A stretch of DNA of 64,000 nucleotides from Streptomyces sp. YPW6 (GTDB lineage Bacteria; Actinomycetota; Actinomycetes; Streptomycetales; Streptomycetaceae): positions 6,545,001 through 6,609,000 of the forward strand of contig NZ_CP076457.1 in assembly GCF_018866325.1 (NCBI RefSeq), given 5' to 3'. Under the pieces are notes generated by a model, which was given only the letters and a program-made list of their open reading frames with translations, was not told the origin of the DNA and did not search any database. Positions 26,118 to 34,806 of this stretch are shown one piece after another. The first letter of the stretch is position 1. Every line of letters begins with the position of its first letter. The translations under genes and the position numbers were made by a program.

Positions 26118-27295
26118 CCCGACGACCCCGCCGGGCCCTCGCCGCGGTCTGCGCCGCCGCCGTCCTCGTCCTCACCCCCGCCGGGCCCGCCCACGCCGAC
26201 GCCATCCGCGACCAGCAGTGGGCCCTGGACGCCCTGCACACGGACCGGGCCTGGCAGACCACCCGGGGCGCGGGCGTCACCGTCGCCGTCCTGGACACCG
26301 GGGTCGACGACGCCCACCCCGACCTCACGGGCCAGGTGCTCCCCGGCAAGGACCTCGTCGGCTTCGGCGCCGGCCGCGGCGACTCCTCCTGGGCCCTGCA
26401 CGGCACCGCCATGGCCGGGATCATCGCCGGACGCGGCAGCGGTCCCGGCCGCACCGACGGCGTCCTCGGCATCGCCCCCGAAGCCCGGATCCTCCCGGTG
26501 CGGGTCATCCTCGAATCCAAGGACCCGGCCCGCGCCAAGGCCCGCAAGACCCGGGGCGCCGCCCTCGCCGACGGCATCCGCTGGGCCGCGGACAACGGCG
26601 CCGACGTCATCAACCTCTCCCTGGGCGACGACAGCAAGTCCGCCCACCCGGACCCCGGCGAGGACGCGGCCATCCAGTACGCCCTGTCCAAGGGCGTCCC
26701 CGTGGTCGCGTCGGCGGGCAACGGCGGCGAGAAGGGGGACCGGATCTCCTACCCCGCCGCCTACCCGGGGGTCATCGCGGTCGCCGCCGTCGACGAGTAC
26801 GGCACCCACGCCTCGTTCTCCACCCGCCGCTGGTACGCCACCGTCAGCGCCCCCGGCGTCGACATCGTCGTCGCCAACCCGGACGGGCGCTACTACATCG
26901 AGTGGGGCACCTCCGCCGCCGCCGCGTTCGTCTCCGGCGCGGTCGCCCTGGTCCGTGCCGCCCACCCCGGTCTCTCACCGGCCCAGATCAAGAAGCTCCT
27001 CGCCGACACCGCCCGCGACGGCCCCGCACAGGGCCGCGACGACGCCCGTGGCTACGGCATCGTCGACCCCGCGGAGGCCATCGAGGCGGGTGCCCGGCTG
27101 CGCCCGGCGGACCTGGACGCCCAGGCCGCACCGGCCGGGCACCGGGGGCGGTACTTCGGCGCCGGCCCGACCCCGCCCCGTACCGCCGGAGGAGCGGCCG
27201 ACCGGGCCGCCCCGCTCGCCGGCGGCCTGGGCGCGGCACTGCTGGCCGCCGCCGTCGTCCTGTGGCGCGGCCGGAACGCCCCCGGCAGCCGCTGA
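26114..27295 (+). CDS. Mycosin-type S8 serine protease, membrane anchored
   Basis: 393 residues. Sec signal peptide (cleavage near AHADA, residue 30), subtilase domain with the full catalytic triad D61 (VAVLDTGVDD), H96 (LHGTAMAG), S267 (WGTSAAAAFVSG) and oxyanion N203 (SAGNGG), then a proline-rich stretch and a C-terminal membrane span at about 366-385. Such proteases accompany type VII secretion systems, cleaving secreted partners outside the membrane; no ESX core genes are in this window, so here the role is inferred only from family. ATGA overlap with the preceding broken gene. Confidence 0.9.
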   Translation: MTRRPRRALAAVCAAAVLVLTPAGPAHADAIRDQQWALDALHTDRAWQTTRGAGVTVAVLDTGVDDAHPDLTGQVLPGKDLVGFGAGRGDSSWALHGTAMAGIIAGRGSGPGRTDGVLGIAPEARILPVRVILESKDPARAKARKTRGAALADGIRWAADNGADVINLSLGDDSKSAHPDPGEDAAIQYALSKGVPVVASAGNGGEKGDRISYPAAYPGVIAVAAVDEYGTHASFSTRRWYATVSAPGVDIVVANPDGRYYIEWGTSAAAAFVSGAVALVRAAHPGLSPAQIKKLLADTARDGPAQGRDDARGYGIVDPAEAIEAGARLRPADLDAQAAPAGHRGRYFGAGPTPPRTAGGAADRAAPLAGGLGAALLAAAVVLWRGRNAPGSR

Positions 27296-27355
27296 GCGCC
27301 GTCGCCCCTCCGGCGTACACCGAGCCCGACCGCCGGGGCGCCGACTCCCAGGCAC

Positions 27356-27361
27356 TACCCT
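27356..27361 (+). promoter_or_regulatory. -10 element of a leaderless sseB message
   Basis: TACCCT ends six bases before GTG 27368 and no Shine-Dalgarno is present, placing the transcript start at or next to the start codon. Confidence 0.5.
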
Positions 27362-27367
27362 CGTCCC

Positions 27368-28096
27368 GTGGAGCTCAAGAACATCCCGGACCCCGGTTTC
27401 TCCGATGACGACGGCTCGGCCTCCCCGGCCCTGACCAGGGCACTCGATGCCTGGTCCCGGGACCGCAGTGCCGTCGGCCCCGTTCTCACGGCCCTGCGGG
27501 ACGCCCGGCTCCTGGTGCCCGTCGTCGCCGTCCTCGGCGAGGTCGAGGAGGACGAGCAGGGGCTGCGGCGCGAGAAGACCAGCGACATGGCGGTCCCCAC
27601 CCTGAAGGCGGGCGACCGCCGCGCGCTCCCCGCTTTCACCTCGACCGCCTCGCTGGCGCTCTGGGACCCCGAGGCCCGCCCCGTCGCCGTACCGCTGCAC
27701 CAGGCGCTCCAGGCCGCCGCCCACGAGAAGGCCGACACCGTCGTGCTGGACCTCGCCGGGCCCGTCGCGTTCGAGCTGAGCGGGCAGGCGCTCCTGGCGC
27801 TGGCCGAGAACCGCACCAGCACCGACCCGCTCCGGGACCCCGCCGTGATCGAGGCCGTACGGGAGATCGTGGCCGCCGACCCCGCCGTGGTCCGCGCCCA
27901 CCTGGGCCCCGGCAGTGCGGACGGCACCCTCGCGCTCGTCCTCGCCCCGGACGCGGTGCCCGCCGAAGCGGCCCGGCGCGTCGCACAGGCCCTGTCGGCC
28001 AGCGAGGTGCTGCGGGCCCGGCTCGTCAGCGGCCTGGATCTGGCTCTTCTCCCCGCCGGGACGGCCATGCCGGGAGAGCCTCTCTTCGCCCGCTGA
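27368..28096 (+). CDS. SseB family protein
   Basis: 242 residues. The N-terminal half matches the SseB N-terminal domain: LLVPVVAVLGEVEED, MAVPTLKAGDRRALPAFTS, and LALWDPEARPVAVPLHQALQ. The C-terminal half (about 150-240) resembles a second SseB-like domain. The function of stand-alone SseB proteins in actinobacteria is unknown; in Salmonella the name refers to a secreted translocon part, but sequence similarity does not carry that role over. A leaderless GTG start is likely. Confidence 0.82.
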   Translation: MELKNIPDPGFSDDDGSASPALTRALDAWSRDRSAVGPVLTALRDARLLVPVVAVLGEVEEDEQGLRREKTSDMAVPTLKAGDRRALPAFTSTASLALWDPEARPVAVPLHQALQAAAHEKADTVVLDLAGPVAFELSGQALLALAENRTSTDPLRDPAVIEAVREIVAADPAVVRAHLGPGSADGTLALVLAPDAVPAEAARRVAQALSASEVLRARLVSGLDLALLPAGTAMPGEPLFAR

Positions 28097-28203
28097 GCGT
28101 CGAGCCCTGCCCGGTCCGACGAGCGCTCGGCGCCCAGCACCGTGAGAATTGTCGGGAAAATCGGATGAATCCGACGTACCGGACGACATCGCGAGGTGGT
28201 TCC

Positions 28204-28917
28204 ATGCAGAAGCGGATCGTGGCGTCAGAGTTTCTCGGCACCCTGTTGCTGGTGTTCTTCGCCGTGGGGTCCGCGGTGGTCGCCGTCGAATACCTCGGCA
28301 CGGTGGGCATCGCCCTCACCTTCGGCTTCACCCTCCTCGCGCTGGCCTACGCGCTCGGCCCGATCTCCGGCTGCCACGTCAATCCGGCGGTGACGCTGGG
28401 CATGTATATGGCCGGCCGCATCGACATCCGCTCGGCCGCGGAGCGCTGGGTGGCGCAGTTCCTCGGCGCGATCGTCGGATCGGCCCTGCTGTTCCTGCTG
28501 GCGAAGCAGATCCCCGGTCTGGAGACCAGCGGCGAGTTCGGTACGAACGGCTACGGCGACCGGTCGGCCGTCGGCATCAACATCGGCGGCGCCTTCCTCG
28601 CCGAGGTCGTCCTGACGTTCCTGCTCGTCTACGTGGTCCTGGCGGTGACCCACAAGGTCGCGGTCACCGGCTTCGACGGGCTGCCCATCGGCCTCGCGCT
28701 CGCGGCGATCCACCTGGTCGGCATCCCGCTCACCGGCACCTCGGTCAACCCCGCGCGCAGCTTCGGCCCGGCGCTCTTCGCGGGCGGCGCCGCCCTCTCC
28801 CAGCTCTGGCTGTTCATCGTCGCGCCGCTGGTCGGCGGAGCGATCGCGGCCTACGCCCACCGGCTCACCCATCCCTTCCCCAACGTCCTGCCCGAGGAGA
28901 CCGAGGACGCCATCTGA
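28204..28917 (+). CDS. Aquaporin (MIP family, water-channel type)
   Basis: 237 residues, six membrane spans, two NPA boxes (SGCHVNPAVTLG and TSVNPARSFG). Selectivity-filter positions read as F in span 2, H in AAIHLVGIPLTG, T before the second box and R after it, the AqpZ-like water-selective pattern rather than a glycerol facilitator. Start at ATG 28204 after GAGGTGG; an upstream ATG at 28165 has no ribosome site. Sits alone between SseB and a terminator, so it is monocistronic. Confidence 0.93.
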   Translation: MQKRIVASEFLGTLLLVFFAVGSAVVAVEYLGTVGIALTFGFTLLALAYALGPISGCHVNPAVTLGMYMAGRIDIRSAAERWVAQFLGAIVGSALLFLLAKQIPGLETSGEFGTNGYGDRSAVGINIGGAFLAEVVLTFLLVYVVLAVTHKVAVTGFDGLPIGLALAAIHLVGIPLTGTSVNPARSFGPALFAGGAALSQLWLFIVAPLVGGAIAAYAHRLTHPFPNVLPEETEDAI

Positions 28918-28940
28918 GGACCCGTGGCCCGCACGCGCGC

Positions 28941-28976
28941 GGGAGCCCGCCGCCCCACGGGGGGCGGCGGGCTCCC
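28941..28976. terminator. Bidirectional terminator between aquaporin and DUF1844
   Basis: A perfect 16-bp stem (28941-28956 with 28961-28976) around ACGG, between convergent genes. Confidence 0.9.
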
Positions 28977-28997
28977 TGGCGTACGGGGGAGGGGCGG

Positions 28998-29360
28998 CTA
29001 GCCGTAGACGGGACCGGTGTACTTCTCGCCCGGGCCGTGGCCGGGCTCGTCCGGCACCAGCGAGGCCTCGCGGAAGGCCAGCTGGAGCGACTTCAGGCCG
29101 TCGCGCAGCGGCGAGGCGTGGAAGGTGCTGATCTCCGTGGCGCTCGCGTCCAGCAGCCCGGCCAGCGCCTGGACCAGCTTGCGGGCCTCGTCGAGGTCCA
29201 TGTGCTGCTCGCCCTCCTCGGTGAGGCCGAGCTTCACGGCGGCCGCGCTCATCAGGTTGACGGCGACCGTCACGATCACCTCGACCGCGGGGACCTCCGC
29301 GATGTCGCGGGCCATGTCGTCGAAGCCGGGGTTCTCAGTGCTGGGGGTCGCGTCGCTCAT
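28998..29360 (-). CDS. DUF1844 family protein
   Basis: 120 residues, acidic. Core MARDIAEVPAVEVIVTVAVNLMSAAAVKLGL and LDEARKLVQALAGLLD are typical of DUF1844, which in streptomycetes is conserved next to infC. The function is unknown. ATG 29360 has no Shine-Dalgarno; TATCGT lies six bases upstream on the minus strand, so the message is probably leaderless. Divergent from the infC operon. Confidence 0.88.
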   Translation of the reverse strand: MSDATPSTENPGFDDMARDIAEVPAVEVIVTVAVNLMSAAAVKLGLTEEGEQHMDLDEARKLVQALAGLLDASATEISTFHASPLRDGLKSLQLAFREASLVPDEPGHGPGEKYTGPVYG

Positions 29361-29445
29361 GCCCACACGATAAGGCCAGGCCACCGCCCTCCCGTCCGCG
29401 GGCGTCCCGCCGGCCGCCGTGGTGCGGCCGCCGGGGATCGTGCGG

Positions 29446-29740
29446 TAGTCTGGGAGAACGACCGGCCGGACATGCATGTGCCCGGCCCACAAGTGGAGGC
29501 TCCGATCTCCCACCTGGCCGTCCGTGAAGGACGGCGGGTCACCGGTCAGGCGGAGACCATCGTTCCGTACGGACGATGGGCCCGCCCGATAGCCCCGCGG
29601 TTCACCGCGGCGGTGTTCCGGTAGTTCCTGGAGCCTCGCCTTGTGTCCCGTCCGGGGCATTTTTGCGGTTCCGGCGCGGTTGGTCTTGACGTTATAAGAC
29701 GTTACGCGGCTGTCCGCCAGGCGGTCGCGTGGTGCTACTG
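29446..29740 (+). ncRNA. Structured leader RNA of the infC operon
   Basis: The 390-base gap before infC lacks coding sequence. A -10-like TAGTCT (29446-29451) would start a leader of about 290 bases. It contains consecutive hairpins: CCGTCC/GGACGG near 29518-29534, CCATCGT/ACGATGG at 29557-29579, CCGCGG-TTCA-CCGCGG at 29595-29610, and TGTCCC/GGGGCA at 29644-29659 followed by five T, which looks like an attenuator. A direct repeat GACGTTA (29688, 29698) follows. In other bacteria infC-rpmI-rplT is controlled by such leaders; the mechanism here is inferred. Confidence 0.55.
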
Positions 29741-29750
29741 AGGAGGATCC

Positions 29751-30380
29751 ATCAGCGCCGAGCCCCGCATCAACGACCGGATTCGTGTTCCCGAGGTCCG
29801 ACTTGTCGGTCCCAGCGGCGAGCAGGTCGGGATTGTTCCGCTTGCCAAGGCCCTGGAACTGGCACAGGAGTACGACCTCGACCTGGTCGAGGTGGCGGCG
29901 ACAGCCCGTCCGCCCGTGTGCAAGCTCATGGACTACGGCAAGTTCAAGTACGAGTCGGCCATGAAGGCCCGTGAGGCGCGCAAGAACCAGGCGCACACGG
30001 TCATCAAGGAGATGAAGCTCCGGCCGAAGATCGACCCGCACGACTACGACACCAAGAAGGGTCACGTCGTCCGGTTCCTCAAGCAGGGTGACAAGGTCAA
30101 GATCACGATCATGTTCCGTGGTCGTGAGCAGTCCCGCCCCGAACTGGGCTTCCGACTCCTTCAGCGTCTCGCTGCGGACGTCGAGGACCTGGGCTTCATC
30201 GAGTCCAACCCGAAGCAGGACGGCCGGAACATGATCATGGTTCTGGGCCCGCACAAGAAGAAGACCGAAGCCATGGCCGAGGCCCGTGAGGCCCAGGCCG
30301 CCCGCAAGGCGGGGCGTCAGAGTTCCTCCGACGCCTCCGAGAGCGCCGAGGCTCCGGCCGACACACCTTCCGAGGCGTGA
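29751..30380 (+). CDS. infC: Translation initiation factor IF-3 (non-canonical ATC start)
   Basis: 209 residues. An in-frame TGA at 29739 blocks any upstream start, and the first ATG/GTG in frame (29892) would delete the conserved N-terminus (EPRINDRIRVPEVRLVGPSGEQ). The AGGAGG at 29741-29746 points to ATC 29751, matching the rare AUU/AUC/AUA starts by which IF-3 represses its own translation. The N domain, the lysine-rich linker (KFKYESAMKAREARKNQ) and the C domain (IDPHDYDTKKGHVVRFL) are complete; an Ala/Ser-rich tail extends beyond the E. coli length. IF-3 binds the 30S subunit and proofreads initiator tRNA and start codon. Confidence 0.95.
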   Translation: MSAEPRINDRIRVPEVRLVGPSGEQVGIVPLAKALELAQEYDLDLVEVAATARPPVCKLMDYGKFKYESAMKAREARKNQAHTVIKEMKLRPKIDPHDYDTKKGHVVRFLKQGDKVKITIMFRGREQSRPELGFRLLQRLAADVEDLGFIESNPKQDGRNMIMVLGPHKKKTEAMAEAREAQAARKAGRQSSSDASESAEAPADTPSEA

Positions 30381-30438
30381 CCTTCGGGGGCCGCCACCCA
30401 GGCGCCCCCGGGTCATCCCGGAACCCATAGAGATCTGA

Positions 30439-30475
30439 CGCCCCTGCAGTCCGGTGCTCCGCACCGTGAGGGGCG
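30439..30475 (+). promoter_or_regulatory. Intercistronic hairpin between infC and rpmI
   Basis: CGCCCCT/AGGGGCG (30439-30445, 30469-30475) with an inner CGGTG-CTCCG-CACCG helix, 25 bases before the rpmI start. It may be an L20 target or stability element; role inferred. Confidence 0.4.
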
Positions 30476-30500
30476 CCACTGACGAGGAGAGAACGGCGCG

Positions 30501-30695
30501 ATGCCGAAGAACAAGACGCACAGCGGTGCCAGCAAGCGCTTCAAGATCACCGGCTCCGGCAAGGTGCTCCGCGAGAGGGCCGGCAAGCGCCACCTGCTCG
30601 AGCACAAGTCGTCCAAGAAGACCCGCTCGCTGACCGGCACGGTCGTCGTGGCTCCGGCCGACGCCAAGAAGATCAAGAAGCTTCTCGGCAAGTGA
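30501..30695 (+). CDS. rpmI: 50S ribosomal protein L35
   Basis: 64 residues, very basic; MPKNKTHSGASKRFKITGSG and RHLLEHKSSKKTRSL are the L35 signatures. ATG 30501 follows GAGGAGAG. Middle gene of infC-rpmI-rplT; L35 is a large-subunit protein. Confidence 0.97.
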   Translation: MPKNKTHSGASKRFKITGSGKVLRERAGKRHLLEHKSSKKTRSLTGTVVVAPADAKKIKKLLGK

Positions 30696-30802
30696 GGCCC
30701 GGCCTCCGGCTCACCCCGGAGGCGCGACCTCGATCAGACCGGGACCGATTCGTTTCCGGGCCGTGTGAAGACACCCACGGCCCCGCTACAAGGAGTTAAC
30801 AA

Positions 30803-31186
30803 GTGGCACGCGTCAAGCGGGCAGTCAACGCCCACAAGAAGCGCCGGGCGATTCTCGAGCAGGCCAGCGGTTACCGCGGTCAGCGTTCGCGCCTGTACCG
30901 CAAGGCCAAGGAGCAGGTCACCCACTCCCTGGTCTACAACTACAACGACCGCAAGAAGCGCAAGGGCGACTTCCGTCAGCTGTGGATCCAGCGCATCAAC
31001 GCCGCTGCCCGCCAGAACGGCATGACGTACAACCGCCTCATCCAGGGTCTGAAGGCCGCCAACATCGAGGTGGACCGCAAGATCCTGGCCGAGCTCGCGG
31101 TCAACGACGCCAACGCGTTCGCCGCCCTCGTCGAGGTCGCCCAGAAGGCCCTCCCGAGCGACGTCAACGCCCCGAAGGCCGCCTGA
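30803..31186 (+). CDS. rplT: 50S ribosomal protein L20
   Basis: 127 residues. MARVKRAVNAHKKRRAILEQA and GYRGQRSRLYRKAKEQVTHSLVY are diagnostic. GTG 30803 follows AAGGAG. L20 is an early 23S rRNA-binding assembly protein and in many bacteria represses its own operon by binding the message; the 107 bases between rpmI and rplT contain a GGCCGTG/CACGGCC hairpin that could take part. The operon ends at the hairpin 31218-31254. Confidence 0.97.
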   Translation: MARVKRAVNAHKKRRAILEQASGYRGQRSRLYRKAKEQVTHSLVYNYNDRKKRKGDFRQLWIQRINAAARQNGMTYNRLIQGLKAANIEVDRKILAELAVNDANAFAALVEVAQKALPSDVNAPKAA

Positions 31187-31217
31187 TCCAGGCACCCCCT
31201 TCCAGGTAGGTACGTGA

Positions 31218-31254
31218 ACCGGACCCGCAGGCGCACGCCGTCTGCGGGTCCGGT
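31218..31254 (+). terminator. Terminator of the infC-rpmI-rplT operon
   Basis: A perfect 13-bp stem ACCGGACCCGCAG/CTGCGGGTCCGGT with an 11-base loop, 31 bases after the rplT stop. Confidence 0.88.
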
Positions 31255-31372
31255 GCGTTGCCCCCGCGCAGGGCCTTCCGTCCGGACCGCGGCCGGGACC
31301 ACGCCGCGATCCGCCGGACACCCTCCGAACCCACCCCGCCACAGCCGTACGCAGAGAGGCTCGCCGCCGACC

Positions 31373-32218
31373 ATGGGCACCCCCGAACTGATCTCCCCGC
31401 GCTCCCCGCGCGTCGCCGCCGCCCGCCGGCTGGCCCGCCGCAACTTCCGGGGCAAGGAGCGCAGGTTCATCGCCGAGGGGCCCCAGGCCGTGCGCGAGGC
31501 CGCCGCCCACCGGGGCGGCGACGGTGAGCCGACCCTCATCGAACTCTTCGCCACCCCCGAGGCCGCCGACCGGTACGCCGACATCGTCGAGGCCGCCCAC
31601 ACGGCGGGCGCCCGGGTCCACCTCGCCGACGCCGACGTCCTCGCCGACGTCTCCCAGACCGTCACCCCGCAGGGCCTCATCGGCGTCTGCCGCTTCCTGG
31701 ACTCCCCCTTCCAGGAGATCCTGGACGCCCGGCCCACCCTGGTGGCCGTTCTGGCCAACGTCCGCGACCCCGGGAACGCCGGTACGGTCCTGCGCTGCGC
31801 GGACGCCGCGGGCGCGGACGCGGTGATCCTCACCGACGCCTCCGTGGACCTCTACAACCCCAAGTCCGTACGGGCCTCGGTCGGTTCGCTCTTCCACCTC
31901 CCCGTCGCCGTCGGCGTCCCCGTCGACCAGGCCGTCCAGGGCCTGCGCGACACCGGGGTGCGGATCCTCGCCGCCGACGGGGCCGGGACCGACGATCTGG
32001 ACGACGAGCTGGACGCGGGCACCATGGGCGGCCCCACCGCCTGGGTCTTCGGCAACGAAGCCTGGGGGCTTCCCGAGGAGACCCGGGCGCTCGCCGACGC
32101 CGTCGTCCGCGTCCCCATCCACGGCAAGGCGGAGAGCCTCAACCTCGCCACCGCGGCCGCCGTCTGCCTCTACGCCTCCGCCCGCGCGCAGCGTCCGCGG
32201 CGCGCCCCCGGCGCGTAG
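31373..32218 (+). CDS. TrmH/SpoU-family RNA 2'-O-methyltransferase
   Basis: 281 residues. The N-terminal substrate-binding domain begins SPRVAAARRLARRNFRGKERRFIAEGPQ. The SPOUT knot domain carries motif 1 LANVRDPGNAGTVLRCADAAG, motif 2 WVFGNEAWGL and motif 3 IPIHGKAESLNLATAAAV (VPIHGKAESLN). These residues bind SAM and place it among rRNA/tRNA ribose methylases. Start at ATG 31373 with GAGAGG about 12 bases upstream. Conserved position downstream of rplT in streptomycetes. Confidence 0.92.
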   Translation: MGTPELISPRSPRVAAARRLARRNFRGKERRFIAEGPQAVREAAAHRGGDGEPTLIELFATPEAADRYADIVEAAHTAGARVHLADADVLADVSQTVTPQGLIGVCRFLDSPFQEILDARPTLVAVLANVRDPGNAGTVLRCADAAGADAVILTDASVDLYNPKSVRASVGSLFHLPVAVGVPVDQAVQGLRDTGVRILAADGAGTDDLDDELDAGTMGGPTAWVFGNEAWGLPEETRALADAVVRVPIHGKAESLNLATAAAVCLYASARAQRPRRAPGA

Positions 32219-32392
32219 CGCGAGCGCCGTCCTCACGGCCCGTCAGCACCCGGTCCCGGCCAATCCCGCGCCCCCTTCCACCGGCGCACTCCCCTCCGCG
32301 CCCCCACAGGGTGTCGCCGGTTCGCCGACGGCTAGTAGGGTGACGAACTCGGGGGCCCACTGCACCTGTTCGAGAGGTGGGGATACGGGAAG

Positions 32393-33550
32393 ATGGCTGT
32401 CGGCATGAGCTCGCCGCGACCGGCGCGCACCACCGCCGTGCGCACCGCGGCCGAGGCGCCGGCCGGTCCTGGGGCCGGTCCGGACGGCCTCGTCGGCGGC
32501 CTCGACCCGGACGACCTTCCCGACGGTCTCGTCGTCGCCGACGAGCGCGGACACGTCGTCTGCTTCAACACCGCCGCCGCCCGGATCACCGCCACCTCCC
32601 GCGCCGACGCGATCGGCCGTCCACTGGACGCCGTCCTTCCGCTGGAGGACCTCAAGGGGAAGCGCTGGTGGCCGCTGACCGATCCGTACGGCGGTCTCGC
32701 CACCCGCAACGGCCAGCCGGAGCGCAATCTGCTGCTGCCCGGCGGCCGTGAGGTGCTGGTCTCCGCCCGCTACGTCCGCGAGCACCCGACCGGTTCGGTC
32801 CGCCGGGTCGTGGTCTGCCTGCGGGGGACCGAGGCCCGTCGGCGTACCGAACGCAGCCACGCCGAGCTGATCGCCACCGTCGCCCACGAGCTGCGCTCCC
32901 CGCTGACCTCCGTCAAAGGGTTCACCGCCACGCTGCTCGCCAAGTGGGAGCGGTTCACAGACGACCAGAAGCGGCTCATGCTGGAGACCGTCGACGCCGA
33001 CGCCGGCCGGGTCACCCGGCTCATCGCCGAACTGCTAGACATCTCCCGCATCGACTCCGGACGCCTGGAGCTGCGCCGCCAGCCCGTCGACATCTCCGCC
33101 GCCGTGGCCCGGCACATCCAGGCGCTCATCACCGGCGGACAGGCCGCCGAGCGCTTCCTCGTCCGCACCCGCGGACCGCTGCCCGACCTGTGGGCCGACC
33201 CGGACAAGGTCGACCAGGTCCTCGGCAACCTCCTGGAAAACGCGGTGCGCCACGGCGAGGGAACCGTCACCATTGAGATCGCCCCGGCACCCGCGCCGGG
33301 CGCCGACGACGAGACGGGAACGGCTGTCACCGTGAGCGACGAAGGCCCCGGCATCCCCGAGGAGTCGATGAGCCGCGTCTTCACCCGTTTCTGGCGGGGC
33401 AGCAAGCGCGGCGGCACGGGCCTGGGCCTCTACATCGTCAAGGGCATCGTCGAGGCCCACGGCGGCACCATCACCGTCGACCGGGGGCCCGGCGGCGGAG
33501 CCGAGTTCCGATTTATTCTGCCCGTGAGCATGCCCGCCTACCTGGCGTGA
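32393..33550 (+). CDS. PAS-domain sensor histidine kinase (orphan)
   Basis: About 385 residues, no membrane segment, so a cytoplasmic sensor. A PAS domain at about 40-150 (DGLVVADERGHVVCFNTAAARIT), the HisKA phosphoacceptor helix with HELRSPLTSVKGF, and an HATPase_c domain with N box NLLENAVRHGEG, G1 DEGPGIPEESMSRVF and G2 GGTGLGLYIVKGIVEAHGG. All catalytic boxes are intact. No response regulator lies beside it. Start taken at ATG 32393; ATG 32405 is an alternative. It is upstream of pheS in the same direction, but separated by 116 bases with a TAGACT element. Confidence 0.9.
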   Translation: MAVGMSSPRPARTTAVRTAAEAPAGPGAGPDGLVGGLDPDDLPDGLVVADERGHVVCFNTAAARITATSRADAIGRPLDAVLPLEDLKGKRWWPLTDPYGGLATRNGQPERNLLLPGGREVLVSARYVREHPTGSVRRVVVCLRGTEARRRTERSHAELIATVAHELRSPLTSVKGFTATLLAKWERFTDDQKRLMLETVDADAGRVTRLIAELLDISRIDSGRLELRRQPVDISAAVARHIQALITGGQAAERFLVRTRGPLPDLWADPDKVDQVLGNLLENAVRHGEGTVTIEIAPAPAPGADDETGTAVTVSDEGPGIPEESMSRVFTRFWRGSKRGGTGLGLYIVKGIVEAHGGTITVDRGPGGGAEFRFILPVSMPAYLA

Positions 33551-33666
33551 GCGGCCCACGGGCGCCCCGACCGTCCTGCGGCCTTTAGACTCGACCTTTG
33601 GCACCTTTGCGTCCTCCAGTCGTCGAGCGGGGTCGCGCCATCAGCCAATCGGAAGCACGGGAAGAG

Positions 33667-34806
33667 ATGTCGGCACCGAACAAGTCGTACGACCCAGTCG
33701 AGGTCGAGGCACTGAAACCGGAAGAGATCGAGCGCCTGCGGGACGAGGCGTTCGCCGCCTTCGCCGCCGCCGGTGACCTCGACGCGCTCGCCCAGGCGAA
33801 GACCGCGCACACCGGAGGTACCTCGCCGCTGTCCCTCGCCAACCGCGAGATCGGCGCCCTGCCCCCGCAGGCCAAGGCCGAGGCGGGCAAGCGCGTGGGC
33901 CGGGCCCGCGGCGCCGTCTCCAAGGCACTGGCCGCCCGCCAGGCCGAGCTGGAGGCCGAGCGCGACGCCCGGGTGCTCGTCGAGGAGGCCGTGGACGTCA
34001 CGCTGCCCTACGACCGCACCCCGGCCGGCGCCCGCCACCCGCTGACGACGATCATGGAGCGCGTCGCGGACGTCTTCGTGGCCATGGGCTACGAGATCGC
34101 CGAGGGCCCCGAGGTCGAGGCGGAGTGGTTCAACTTCGACGCCCTGAACTTCGTGCCCGACCACCCGGCGCGCCAGATGCAGGACACCTTCTTCGTCCAG
34201 GGCACCACGCCCGACGGCAAGGCCACCGAGGGTGACGAGTCCGGCGTCGTGCTGCGAACGCACACCTCCCCGGTCCAGGCCCGCTCGCTCCTGGAGCGCA
34301 AGCCCCCCGTCTACGTGGTCTGCCCCGGCCGGGTCTACCGCACCGACGAGCTGGACGCCACGCACACCCCGGTCTTCCACCAGATCGAGCTGCTCGCCGT
34401 CGACGAGGGCCTGACCATGGCCGACCTCAAGGGCACCCTCGACCACATGGTCCAGGCGCTCTTCGGGCCGGACATGAAGACCCGGCTGCGGCCGAACTTC
34501 TTCCCGTTCACCGAGCCGTCCGCCGAGATGGACATGGTCTGCTACGTCTGCCGCGGCGAGTCCGTCGGCAACCCCGACCGCCCCTGCCGCACCTGCGGCA
34601 GCGAGGGCTGGATCGAGCTGGGCGGCTGCGGCATGGTCAACCCCAGGGTGCTCACCGCCTGCGGTGTGGACCCCCAGAAGTACAGCGGATTCGCCTTCGG
34701 GTTCGGCATCGAACGGATGCTGATGTTCCGCCACAACGTCGAAGACATGCGAGACATGGTCGAGGGTGACGTCCGGTTCACCCGGCCGTTCGGGATGGAG
34801 ATCTGA
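33667..34806 (+). CDS. pheS: Phenylalanine-tRNA ligase alpha subunit
   Basis: 379 residues, class II synthetase. N-terminal coiled coil (about 10-95), then the catalytic core with HPARQMQDTFF, VVLRTHTSPVQARSLLE, VYRTDELDATHTPVFHQIE and motif 3 GFAFGFGIERMLM. A Cys cluster (CYVCRGESVGNPDRPCRTC) is present, as in other actinobacterial PheS. Charges tRNA-Phe as an alpha2-beta2 enzyme. Start at ATG 33667 with GGGAAGAG upstream. TGATG overlap with pheT ensures coupled synthesis. Confidence 0.97.
   Translation: MSAPNKSYDPVEVEALKPEEIERLRDEAFAAFAAAGDLDALAQAKTAHTGGTSPLSLANREIGALPPQAKAEAGKRVGRARGAVSKALAARQAELEAERDARVLVEEAVDVTLPYDRTPAGARHPLTTIMERVADVFVAMGYEIAEGPEVEAEWFNFDALNFVPDHPARQMQDTFFVQGTTPDGKATEGDESGVVLRTHTSPVQARSLLERKPPVYVVCPGRVYRTDELDATHTPVFHQIELLAVDEGLTMADLKGTLDHMVQALFGPDMKTRLRPNFFPFTEPSAEMDMVCYVCRGESVGNPDRPCRTCGSEGWIELGGCGMVNPRVLTACGVDPQKYSGFAFGFGIERMLMFRHNVEDMRDMVEGDVRFTRPFGMEI

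Noticed and set aside
29452..29740. tRNA or 4.5S-type RNA in the infC upstream region
   Set aside because: No T-loop or acceptor-stem pattern; the hairpins fit an mRNA leader better.
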